From Phymorhynchus buccinoides (Eukaryota > Mollusca > Gastropoda > Neogastropoda > Raphitomidae), in contig CM065704.1 in assembly GCA_017654935.2 (NCBI GenBank), positions 26,516,161 to 26,580,160 of the forward strand: DNA of 64,000 bases, written 5' to 3'. The translations under genes were made by a program, and so were the position numbers. Below the pieces are notes generated by a model. The model saw only the letters and a program-made list of their open reading frames with translations, did not search any database and had not been told where the DNA came from. Shown one piece after another: positions 12,101-19,366 of the stretch. The stretch's first letter is position 1. Each line of letters starts with the position of its first letter.

Positions 12101-15100
12101 CCCACCCCACCCCACCCTTCATATCCAGACTAATGAGTACCCACCTCCCTATTATATATATTTATAGTATTAAGACTCCTCCCTATTAAAACGCGTCGAG
12201 ATCACCAGAAAGACAGCCTTTACAAGGATCGGAACACTCACTTTGCTCTGGTTTCCTTTAAATTAAACCGTCAAAACGGCGATTCCTCCTTGGCGGAGAT
12301 AGTAGCTATTTTGGATGTGGTGGGTGGATACCAATCCCATTGTGGTTGAAGCTTTTTCTTTTTTTGTAGTGCATTACCAAAAAAAAGGAGCTATTTCCTT
12401 TGATGTGAGCGAAACTCTTTTAGATAATCTAAAACTCTAAAACTGTACAAAATTCAAAATAAATAAATAAAAACGCGTGTATTGCGAACATTTTGTGCAA
12501 ACAGTTTGGTCTAAACTCAGGTGGACATTAAAAAGGAGACAGCATACGCCTTCTCTTTCAGAGAAAGAATTTAAATTCCAGCACCTCCGCCAAGGAGAAA
12601 TCGTCGATTTGACGGTTTGATTTCCAGGAAACCAGAGCAAAGTGAGTGTTGTGATCTCTGTAAAGGGTGTTTTCCTGGTGATCTTGATGTGTTTCTTACA
12701 CAGTTACAGAAACTCATCCGTCAGGGTGGCCCTCTAAGACATTTTGGGGCTGATTTATTTTATTTTTACTCTTATTAACCCCTTCACTGCCCCATGGTAG
12801 ATATTTCCGTCATTACTTCTTGTAGGACTGTCCCACTGAAAGCCTCCATACAGGGATGCATCATTGAATTCATATCTTTAACCCCTTCACTGCCCCATGA
12901 TGGATATTTCCGTCATTACTTCTTGTAGAACTGTCCCACTGAAAGCCTCCATACAGGGACGTACCGTTGAATTCATATCTTTAACCCCTTCACTGCCCCA
13001 TGGTAGATATTTCCGTCATTACTTCTTGTAGGACTGTCCCACTGAAAGCCTCCATACAGGGATGCACCATTGAATTCATATCTTTAACCCCTTCACTGCC
13101 CCATGGTAGATATTTCCGTCATTATTTCTTGTAGGACTGTCCCACTGAAAGCCTCCATACAGGGATGCACCATTGAATTCATATCTTTAATACTTTTGAA
13201 TGGTTAGGGTGTTCATTTATCGTTAAAACTAGCACAGACTAGGCAAATTTTAATTATTCAACTGTTAGATTTTCTTTAATTGATTTTATAAGTACCCCCT
13301 CTATGATTTCAAAATGGCTGTGGCAGTTAATACCGTATTTTACATACTATAAGGCAATACTTTTTTCCTAGACTGACCCCTGCACCTTTAAATAATGTGA
13401 CTGATAATATAGTAAGAAACTATATTATAATAACAAAATCTGAATTTTGTTTAAAATTGGGGGGTGCGCCTTTTTTCCCTAGACTGAGACCCCTGCGCCT
13501 TATAATGTGACTGATAACATAGTAAGAAACTATAATAATAAAATCTGAATTTTGTTTAAAATTGGCCTTATAGTCATAGTTATAATCATTTTTTACGGCC
13601 TTGAAGTCCGTAAAGTACGGTAACATAAATAATAGGGAGGTTCCGCTGTACAAAGTTGCAAGCCACATGCAACCAATTACCACATCCTACGTTTGATGTG
13701 TGAACCCACTCACCCTAGACAAGACAAGCTTATCGGAGGGGTCCTTCACTTCAACATGCACGCCGATCCCTGGCGAGACGGGCATGTAATCGTCGGCATT
13801 CTTATCAAACGCTTGAACTTTATAGCTCCCTGAAAGCAGGCAACATCATCCGTCACTGAGCGTGATGTTGGAACGCAAACACTCGGCCGATACCTCATTG
13901 GCGCCATAGCCTCTCCAATCTCTGTTGTTGTCAAAAGCTTCTCGCAGTCTTTCACATTAGTTAGATGATTTCGGAGGCTGATGCCATTTTGTTTTCTCAA
14001 TAATTTTTATAATTAAAATCGATTCCAGCCCCCCCCCCCAAAAAAGAAAATTGAAAAAAAAACAAAAAACAATGATACTCTCCTTTTTGCAAAAGTGAGG
14101 GGGGGAAATCAAAGTGCGTGGTTTAAAGAAGTACAACAGCATCATCTTGATTCTTACAACAGCACAATTTACGAACTTCGGCCAAACTTGATGAAGCAAT
14201 TGCCTGCCCGAATGCTGAGCCATCATGAAATTTTCACTGAATTATATACTGGCAAACCATTTACGATTCAATATTTAATGTGGGGTTTTTTTGGTGCCTG
14301 ATTGTGCAAAAGTAATTTTAATTATGCTGAATATATTAAAAAAAGAGTATTCAAGTTTTTCTCTTTAAAATGCTAAAAACAATTTTTTGTAGTTATTAAA
14401 TATCAATTTACAAAAGGCACGAGCCTCTCTCTTTCTCATCTACTGCCAATGTGAAACACTGCAAAGGCTGATAATAGAAACGAAATACTACTCTTCTGAA
14501 CCAACAGAGAGCCACCATGATCTTCTGATTTGGAACAGTCATCCAACTTCAGCGGAGAACTGCCTTCACATTGCAAACCTCATCACTGACACTGTCAAAG
14601 CAACATGAGTACAAAAAGTCACTGTGAAGGGAAACCACTGTGGGAAGAAACAACCCGCAACCAGAAGCTCCAGTACAGTACCCTGTTGTTAGCCCACATG
14701 CAAAATATTTATAAAAAAACAAATATTGTTAATTATCTGCAACATGCAGAGAAGCAATGAAACAAGCAAGTCATATAAGACCGTATGCAAAAGGAAAAAA
14801 AGTGCATATAATATATATATATATACAATCATCAATCAACAATATCAAACATGCTGGGAATGGGATTATATGGGATCATTATAACATTGCGAGCTCAATT
14901 CTCTATCTTCACTTAATTTGGGATATGCACATACCGTAATTATTCAGTAATTCAGAAAGAAAATAGATTTGCCTAAGTTAAAAACAAAGTCAAAACATAA
15001 AATTCTAAGCGTGACTCAATATGAATGATTGAAAGTAGACTGATTTGTTACTAATTAAAAAGACTTTTTTTTCTCATTTTTGCTGTGGATAATTTGCATG

Positions 15101-18100
15101 GATAATTAACTACACTTTTCTTGATTCAGGAAAATGAAGTATTCAACTTTATATGAACTCATGCAATGTATTTTGCTATTTAGAAGAAACAAAAGCAGAA
15201 TGATAAATTGATGTTCTGAATCATGTGAATGACCGACGTGTTTTCATAAATTCTAAACAATGCAGGCGAGTGTGCCCCCAAATGCTGAAGAAATAATGCT
15301 TTACGCCCTCTTCGGCCTTTCGGCCATGTGGGGCATTGATTGAGGGATGTAAAAAAAATAATAAAAAAAATAAAAAATGCTGCCACTACAAATGCTGCCA
15401 CTACATTTTTATTATATTCCTTTCAAAATTAACCTTAGTTTTACACTGAAACTGGTTTCAGGTAAAGATGAAATAAAAAATGTTCACACATGAAAACAGT
15501 ATCTGGCACATGAGCAGCGTCACCAGAAGATTGGACACACAAACAAATCTGGTGCATGTGCTGATGGTCGAAATGCCTGTCTGCCTGCAGATTTAATACG
15601 GCAGTTGGGCTTAGAAAATTCTGTGCTGAACATGCATTTATTTTTATTTACCTCAATAACATTTTATTCCTGGTTCAGCTCAGGTGCTTAAAGTTTTAAA
15701 ACACACTACAAAAGAAAAATAACCAACAACAAATGTGTATGTTTTATTAGTTTAACCCTTTCACCGCCAGCCATATTTCAGCAAAACATTTCCATTAAAT
15801 TTACCTGGGTAGAGAACAAAAACTATCTGCATTATGGGGGATTCTTCTGTTACATATATAAAATAAGGTCTATCCTTACTTCCCAAAACTAGGAGAATAG
15901 GGTCTTTGGATAATAGACCCCAATTTGATGCCTTTTAGTGACATGGGTGTTAAATCACTGTGGTGCTAAAATGCGACTTTGGCGGTGAAAGGGTTAAATA
16001 GAACTTAGAAGATAAAATGCCCCCATAAAAGACTGAAGCATGCAAAAAGCAAATTCCAACCTGTGGAGTTAAAAAAATACACCAAAAAACCCACAGACCA
16101 TAAACATGCAAGAAAATGTTTAACCACTTTGTACATATGATGGCAAATAGAAATACCAGTTGCATGCATGGTGCAAAAAAGGATTCAGGTGGTTACAAAA
16201 GTGGGTTGTCAACAACATTTCAATCACATCAACTCCAAGGCATGCCCAGAGAGGTAGCTATACAGTAAGCTGTAACAGCCTTCGTGAAGACGTGCAAGGA
16301 GTTTGGGTCCTTACCCTGGACAGCACCACCTTGTCATCGGTGTCCCTAACCTCCACATGCATGCCCAGACCATGCATGGTGGGCACAAAATCGTTAATGC
16401 TCTTATCAAACATCTCCACTTTGTAGTTCCCTGAAAACAAAGTGAAGAGGTGGGCACAAAATCGTTAATGCTCTTATCAAACATCTCCACTTTGTAGTTC
16501 CCTGAAAACAAAGTGAAGAGGTGGGCATAAAATCGTTAATGCTCTTATCAAACATCTCCACTTTGTAGTTCCCTGAAAACAAAGTGAAGAGGTGGGCACA
16601 AAATCGTTAATATTCTTATCAAACATCTCCACATTGTAGAAACTTTCCCTGAAAACAATTGAAGAAGTGGGCACAAAATCGTTAATATTCCTATTAAACA
16701 TCTCAACTTGGTAGCTCCCTGAAAACAAACTGAAGACAGGGGGAAAAAAAGTGAATATCCCTGTGTTCTAATTGCCTAAAAACAAAACCATGTAAAACAG
16801 TACTAAAAGGGTCTTGAATGTCGTTTGATTTCCTGAAACTGAAAGCACAACCAAGCACAACCATAAAAAAAAAGGGGAAATCAGTTTTACTGCATCAGTG
16901 CTTGACAACAAACACACTGAAATTCCCTGAAAACACGCATGAAAAGCGATTTTTCCAACATGATTGTTTGAAATTGAAAACAAAAGCACCTTTAAAATGA
17001 AATCTCTTTTTCAAATGCCTGAAAAGACAAGGTTCAGTGGCTGAAAACAGAACCAGAACAAAAGTGAACATTCGTCATCTGGCTTAGCTACACCAGAACC
17101 ATTGTCAGTTGCCTGAAAACAAAAAATGATAAGTCTGGACAGAAAAACCCCCCAACATAAATCAAACAATATAAAATTCCTATTTCAGGACTGAGAAGGG
17201 GAGAACTAAGGCCAGTAAAGGGAACTGCCGGCAGTTACTACTTTTCACATATGCAGCCAGGGTTTTTTCTTAGCACCGGTCATCAGTAAACATTTTGAAA
17301 TGACCTATTGTTTTTGCAGGCAAGAGTCATAATTATGACTTATTATTACGTTTACTTCGTAGTTTGTGTTTAGCAAATTTAATGATTTTCATCAAATGTG
17401 TGCGCTACAACTGATTCCATACTACCATAGTGATCAGATTGACTTAGGTGAAACAATAGTCTGTACAAATAATTTATCATTGGGAAAATTTGTCATGGGA
17501 AAATTCATCATAAGAAAAAAGAGGGCTGTGAAGGACTGCTCTTGTGTCGGTAGGGCAGGTTGGGGCTGTGAAGGGCTGCTCTTGTGTTGGTAGGGCAGAT
17601 GGGGTTAATGAAGGGCTGCTCTTGTGTTGGTAGGGCAGGTAGGGGTGGTGAAGGGCTGCTCTTGTATTGGTAGGGAAGGTGGGGCTGGTAAAGGGCTGCT
17701 CTTGTGTTGGTGGGGCTGGTGATGGGTTGCTCTTGTGTTGGTAGGGCAGGTGGGGGCTGGTGAAGGGCTGCTCTTGTGTTAGTAGGGCAGGTGAAGGGCT
17801 GCTCTTGTTAGTATGGCAGGTTGGGCTGTGAAGGACTGCTCTTGTGCTGGTAGAGCAGGTGGGGTTAATGGTGAAGGGCTGCTCTTTGTGTTGGTAGGGG
17901 AGGTGGTGCTGGTGATGGGTTCTTCTTGTAATTGTGTTAGTAGGGCAGGTTAGGCTGGTGAAGGGCTGCTCTTGTGTTGGTAGGACAGGGTGGGTGGTGT
18001 AGGGCTGCTCTTATGTTGGTAGGGCAGGCTGGGCTAGTGTGTCTCTTGGTCCCATTGGCACTTTGTGTGTTTCCTCTTCAATCAAAAGCATTAAAACACA

Positions 18101-19087
18101 AGTCAACTGACGGATGCACACACGCCGCACACAGACAGGGACACTCCAGATTCCTCGGACAAATTTTCCTCTGACTTTCCTCGCTCGCAATTCCTCCGAC
18201 TATTTTTCCGACTCTTTTTTCCAACCTCTGGTGAATTTTATTCTGACGTTTTTCCCCGCCCTGATGAATTTTCCCATGGCGAGATTCCCCTGGTGATATT
18301 TCCGGGATCCGGCTGTACATTTGCGTATCACTCCATGGCTGACCTGGCTTCAGTGAAGGCTTCACTGGCTTCAGTTAACATAATTATGCATGTTAATTTG
18401 ACAGATGTCAAACTTGAGTGTTTGTGCTAAATTTTTATAAACAATAGGTAAAATGATGGGATATTATATACAATACCAAACAGGCTATTGAAACTGAAAA
18501 GTTCTGTGAAAGTCACAAGTCTCCAAATTCCTGAATAAAGTGAAAATGCAATGAAACAACAATCCCTTGGCCCAGGTGATTGCTGTTTCATTGTATTTTC
18601 ACGGCCCAAGTGATTGCTGTTTCATTGTATTTTCACTTTATTCAGGAATTTGGAGACGTGTCTTGGGAGTTGCCATGTTTGTCGGTGGGATGGATGACAC
18701 GAATTCACATAGCACGCATCCTGTGTGCTATTACTAGTATTACTATTAATGGTCTAAACGAAGACCGGTGAGCGCGGGGCAGGATAAACATCCCCAACTG
18801 GAAGAAGAAGAAGAGTCTCAGTTTCAAGATATAATTCACAATCTGATTCTCAGACCTCGACTTGCACTTCGCACTCGGCACTTGCAGTTGCAGCAGCCTG
18901 TAATCTTAGTTTCAATCATATCAAATTGCAAGAAAATACCCTGATTCATCTACGTACCGACTACCATTGTCTCATCTGGTAATTCTTCAATGAAACATTT
19001 CTTCTCTGTCTCTCCTATGTGGAAATACAGAGCAGAAGCTGTTAAAACAGTCGAGCAGAAGACAGCAGCAAGAAACGTCCACGCCAT
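25..19087 (-). CDS. TMED9: p24 family cargo receptor, TMED4/TMED9 (p24 alpha) type, spliced gene
   Basis: Coding exons on the minus strand, in transcript order: 18958-19087, one of 16315-16430 (2a) or 13714-13829 (2b), 7152-7256, 3808-3954, 25-174. All junctions are GT-AG and the join is 648 nt, 215 aa plus stop. Residues 1-19 form a signal peptide, followed by a GOLD domain with two cysteines (C31, C103) that in p24 proteins form a disulfide. Then comes a luminal coiled coil (about 125-175), a membrane segment (about 183-202) and a short cytosolic tail. The tail has FF and ends KKLV, the COPII and COPI (KKxx) sorting signals of p24 proteins. Family role: ER-Golgi cargo selection and vesicle formation. 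[30 protein letters not shown] and LKSFF-AKKLV match the vertebrate TMED4/9 type; TMED9 versus TMED4 is not resolved here. Confidence 0.95.
312..561 (+). mobile_element. TTAA MITE, family A, copy 1
   Basis: 250 bp bounded by TTAA on both sides with terminal inverted repeats CCCTTTCAtCGCCA / TGGCGtTGAAAGGG. TTAA duplication and CCC-initial TIRs are the signature of piggyBac-type elements; the body is too short to code a transposase. Confidence 0.85.
585..1052. mobile_element. hAT-like MITE with 6-bp target duplication CTTATT
   Basis: 468 bp. TIR CAGGGCTGCCTACC at the left, CATGGCTGCCTACC on the reverse strand at the right (13 of 14). Flanked on both sides by CTTATT (579-584, 1053-1058). The subterminal motif TTCCAGGGACA or close variants occurs about five times, as in hAT transposase-binding regions. 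Confidence 0.82.
1698..1880 (+). mobile_element. LINE reverse transcriptase C-terminal fragment
   Basis: Translation gives [15 protein letters not shown] then, after a frameshift, [10 protein letters not shown] and [10 protein letters not shown]. This is the end-of-RT pattern (RS-D-LL-IPR, FS-GP-LWN-LP, FKS-LKT-LF) common in non-LTR retrotransposons. Stops and a frameshift show decay. Confidence 0.65.
1953..2619. mobile_element. hAT-like element with 6-bp target duplication GTACCT
   Basis: 667 bp. Perfect 14-bp TIRs CAGACCTGCCTACT / AGTAGGCAGGTCTG, flanked by GTACCT (1947-1952, 2620-2625). Subterminal CCGTAGCA/CAGTAGC repeats at both ends. The interior is a decayed transposase N-terminus on the minus strand. 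Confidence 0.88.
1998..2375 (-). pseudogene. Transposase N-terminal remnant with BED-like zinc finger
   Basis: Inside the 1953-2619 element. The first part (from [19 protein letters not shown]) is acidic/Ser-rich and then basic, followed by [11 protein letters not shown]. After a frameshift near 2196 comes [20 protein letters not shown] with a downstream H-x4-H, a BED-type finger of hAT-family transposases. The catalytic part is absent. Confidence 0.65.
3049..3806 (-). repeat. Tandem array of 36-nt mini-exons duplicated from the end of TMED exon 4
   Basis: Units of about 104-112 bp. Five units have AG-[GTGGAGCAGATCAC...CAGAGG]-GT intact on the minus strand: 3145-3180, 3378-3413, 3482-3517, 3586-3621 and 3698-3733. 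Each is 36 nt, 12 in-frame codons ([12 protein letters not shown] or [12 protein letters not shown]), phase 0 at both ends. The unit at 3249-3284 lost its acceptor AG, the one near 3051-3076 is frame-shifted with a GC donor, and one near 3325-3342 is truncated by a poly-C run. Four units also carry GGG/gtaagt 21 nt downstream. Confidence 0.85.
3808..3954 (-). CDS. TMED9: TMED exon 4 (luminal coiled coil)
   Basis: 147 nt, 49 codons, residues 118-166, from [11 protein letters not shown] to [12 protein letters not shown]. Phase 0 at both ends, acceptor gctgcacag/CGC, donor AGG/gtgagt. [20 protein letters not shown] is the p24 coiled coil. The last 36 nt of this exon are the source of the tandem mini-exon array in the next intron. 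Confidence 0.95.
3983..4432 (+). mobile_element. TTAA MITE, family A, copy 2 (long form)
   Basis: TTAA-flanked with TIRs CCCTTTCAatGCCA / TGGCGGTGAAAGGG. About 200 bp longer than copy 1 because of a central segment. Its left end lies 29 nt upstream of the exon 4 acceptor. Confidence 0.85.
4445..4760 (+). repeat. Interspersed repeat, partner of 52740-53095
   Basis: Shares a long segment in inverted orientation with 52740-53095 (for example ACTTCCTCTAATCTGTGACT here and its complement there). No ends or coding potential were recognised. Confidence 0.65.
4961..5030 (+). repeat. Interspersed repeat, related to 59802-59870
   Basis: CAGGCATCAGAATTGTCAGA, then AGAGGAT and AATTTCTGACAG, recur in the same order at 59802-59870. 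Confidence 0.6.
5426..6045 (-). repeat. Pyrimidine-rich tandem repeat, 19 units, carrying GAGGTAAGA on the TMED strand
   Basis: Units of about 27-35 bp, CATCTTCTTACCTCCCTTTT followed by TTGTTTCCTTTCTCT with indels. Open in all plus frames only because it lacks stop triplets; not coding. On the minus (TMED sense) strand every unit reads GGAGGTAAGAAGATG, a good 5' splice site. Confidence 0.9.
6574..7141. mobile_element. TIR element bounded by TA, Tc1/mariner-like MITE
   Basis: 568 bp. Ends TACAGACAAACCTCTATTTT and, reversed, TACAGACAAACCCCTATTTT. The TA flanks suggest a Tc1/mariner-type TA duplication. The 174-codon plus-strand ORF inside (6571-7095) resembles no protein I know. Confidence 0.75.
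7152..7256 (-). CDS. TMED9: TMED exon 3 (end of GOLD domain)
   Basis: 105 nt, 35 codons, residues 83-117 ([18 protein letters not shown]...). Contains C103 of the GOLD disulfide and the family motif EGRFTFTSH. Phase 0 at both ends. Acceptor gaacag/ACG has a weak polypyrimidine tract; donor TTG/gtgagt is strong. A TIR transposon starts 11 nt into the downstream intron. Confidence 0.94.
7383..7830 (+). mobile_element. TTAA MITE, family A, two copies in tandem, the first truncated
   Basis: First copy 7383 to about 7578 lacks its right end; a second, TCCTTTCACCGCC-started copy continues to GGCGGCGAAAGGGTTAA at 7830. Confidence 0.75.
8087..10752. repeat. 104-bp satellite, about 25.6 units
   Basis: Unit start TGCAATAAGTACCCTGCGGT recurs every 104 bp exactly (8091, 8195, 8299 and on to 10691, measured at TAAGTACC). 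Almost no divergence: the only change I saw is GCGG to GCAG in the units near 10288 and 10600. Lies in the TMED intron between exons 2b and 3. On the TMED strand each unit has a long pyrimidine tract followed by AAAG. Confidence 0.95.
10753..12019. other. Intronic AT-rich sequence, no feature recognised
   Basis: TMED intron. Only a short GT run near 11449-11492 stands out. Confidence 0.6.
12196..12687. repeat. Foldback with about 100-bp arms
   Basis: Arms 12196-12298 and 12585-12687 are inverted copies with mismatches, for example CACTCACTTTGCTCTGGTTT on the left and AAACCAGAGCAAAGTGAGTG on the right. The loop is about 286 bp. Confidence 0.8.
12775..13189 (+). repeat. 103-bp tandem repeat, 4 units
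   Basis: Units start TTAACCCCTTCACTGCCCCA at 12775, 12878, 12981 and 13084 and differ at a few bases. The unit start resembles the end of the 56746-57055 TTAA element. Confidence 0.92.
13331..13622. mobile_element. CGTATTTTACGG-type MITE, copy 1
   Basis: Starts TACCGTATTTTACATACTAT and ends CCGTAAAGTACGGTA. Internal tandem duplication of TGTGACTGATAA...AAAATCTGAATTTTG. Confidence 0.75.
13714..13829 (-). CDS. TMED9: TMED alternative exon 2b (GOLD domain segment)
   Basis: 116 nt, acceptor gctttcag/GG and donor AGG/gtgagt. Codes [10 protein letters not shown]...SDKLVLSR, aligned without gaps to exon 2a. Differences cluster in the middle ([14 protein letters not shown] versus [14 protein letters not shown]) while HVEV and VLSR are kept. 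The open frame, intact splice sites and conserved key positions indicate a functional exon and not a relic. Confidence 0.9.
13830..15291. other. Intronic sequence between exons 2a and 2b, no gene seen
   Basis: AT-rich, with a short C/A run at 14031-14045 and an AT dinucleotide run near 14811-14824. No repeat family was identified. Confidence 0.5.
15292..15353 (+). repeat. GGCC-hairpin motif, copy 1
   Basis: Contains TTTACGCCCTCTTCGGCCTT followed by TCGGCCATGTGGGGCATTGA. The same block occurs at 27564-27634 and 63688-63727. GGCC-TTTC-GGCC can form a hairpin extended by CCC/GGG. Confidence 0.75.
15752..15997 (-). mobile_element. TTAA MITE, family A, copy 4
   Basis: 246 bp, TTAA to TTAA, TIRs CCCTTTCACCGCCA / TTGGCGGTGAAAGGG, near-perfect. 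Inserted opposite to copies 1-3. Confidence 0.88.
16315..16430 (-). CDS. TMED9: TMED alternative exon 2a (GOLD domain segment)
   Basis: 116 nt, acceptor ttttcag/GG and donor AGG/gtaagg. Codes residues 45-82 ([10 protein letters not shown]...DDKVVLSR). It enters in phase 1 and leaves in phase 0, exactly as exon 2b does, so one of the two must be chosen. Identical to 2b at 21 of 38 residues by hand alignment. It is the copy proximal to exon 1 and is preceded by a tandem array of its own 5' half. Confidence 0.92.
16378..16733 (-). repeat. Tandem copies of the acceptor and 5' half of TMED exon 2a
   Basis: About 71-bp units. On the minus strand each has gttttcag followed by about 53 nt of exon 2a (GGAACTACAAAGTGGAGATG ... 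GTGCCCACC), then directly the next acceptor. Acceptor junctions are at 16430 (the functional exon), 16501, 16572, about 16648 and about 16718. The two most upstream units are the most diverged. Confidence 0.88.
16734..17524. other. Intronic sequence, no clear feature
   Basis: Several scattered TTCCCTGAAAACA-like pieces echo the exon 2a array but are not alignable as units. Confidence 0.5.
17525..18045 (+). repeat. Degenerate minisatellite, about 38-46 bp units
   Basis: Built on GTGAAGGGCTGCTCTTGTGT followed by TGGTAGGGCAGGTGGGGCT, roughly a dozen units with frequent indels. Confidence 0.88.
18519..18657. repeat. Foldback palindrome
   Basis: GTCTCCAAATTCCTGAATAA...AATGAAACA pairs with TGTTTCATTG...TTATTCAGGAATTTGGAGAC. 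A short centre contains a partial direct duplication. Confidence 0.85.
18743..18830 (+). repeat. Inverted partner of 19397-19490, left
   Basis: ATTAATGGTCTAAACGAAGA...GGGGCAGGATAAACATCCCC recurs in inverted orientation in COMMD3 intron 1. Confidence 0.82.
18958..19087 (-). CDS. TMED9: TMED exon 1: start codon, signal peptide, start of GOLD domain
   Basis: 130 nt coding 43 codons plus the first base of Gly44. The chosen ATG (19087-19085) has A at -3 and G at +4 and opens directly into a hydrophobic signal peptide ([10 protein letters not shown]...). The frame stays open a little further upstream, but that extension precedes the signal peptide and is not family-like. Followed by [14 protein letters not shown], the p24 alpha mature N-terminus. 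Donor is G/gtacgt, a phase 1 intron. Confidence 0.95.
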
Positions 19088-19227
19088 GTTGCCACAAGTA
19101 TCGGAAGTATTCGGCGTTGCCACGTCATTGGTCAAAACTCAACAGGGGAGAGAACTCCGATTGAACAGGGGGGAGGGTACTCCAAAAATACATCACATGA
19201 GGGCGTGTGTAGATCTTTTCCAAAATT
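19088..19227. promoter_or_regulatory. Probable bidirectional promoter of TMED and COMMD3
   Basis: 140 bp between divergent ATGs. No TATA box is seen. Visible motifs are TCGGAAGT (ETS-like, 19101-19108), CACGTCA (CRE-like, 19121-19127) and ATTGG (inverted CCAAT, 19127-19131), typical of housekeeping bidirectional promoters. The 5' UTRs must be very short or overlap. Function is inferred from layout and motifs only. Confidence 0.7.
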
Positions 19228-19366
19228 ATGGAGGTTGCTACCAACGTGCAAGAAAATTTGTCTTTGGCTGGAGATACAGCTCATATCCCTGATAAATGTT
19301 TTGACCAACTCGTAAAAAGGGCATGCCAGGGTGTTTTATCAGATGCAGATAAAAATGCAATTGCAG
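19228..19366 (+). CDS. COMMD3: COMMD3 exon 1
   Basis: 139 nt from ATG 19228. Codes [13 protein letters not shown]...DADKNAIA plus the first base of Asp47. Donor GCAG/gtagac; phase 1. The start is the first ATG in this frame after the intergenic region and gives the expected family length. Confidence 0.9.

Larger units (their letters stand above)
12020..13650. mobile_element. Composite TIR element of the CACTGGAACCTCCC type with nested repeats
   Basis: Left end TACACTGGAACCTCCCTATT, right end AATAGGGAGGTTCCGCTGTA, both TA-bounded; the same family as 57068-57581. Inside are an inverted repeat (12196-12687), a 103-bp tandem (12775-13189) and a CGTATTTTACGG-type MITE (13331-13622). Confidence 0.65.
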
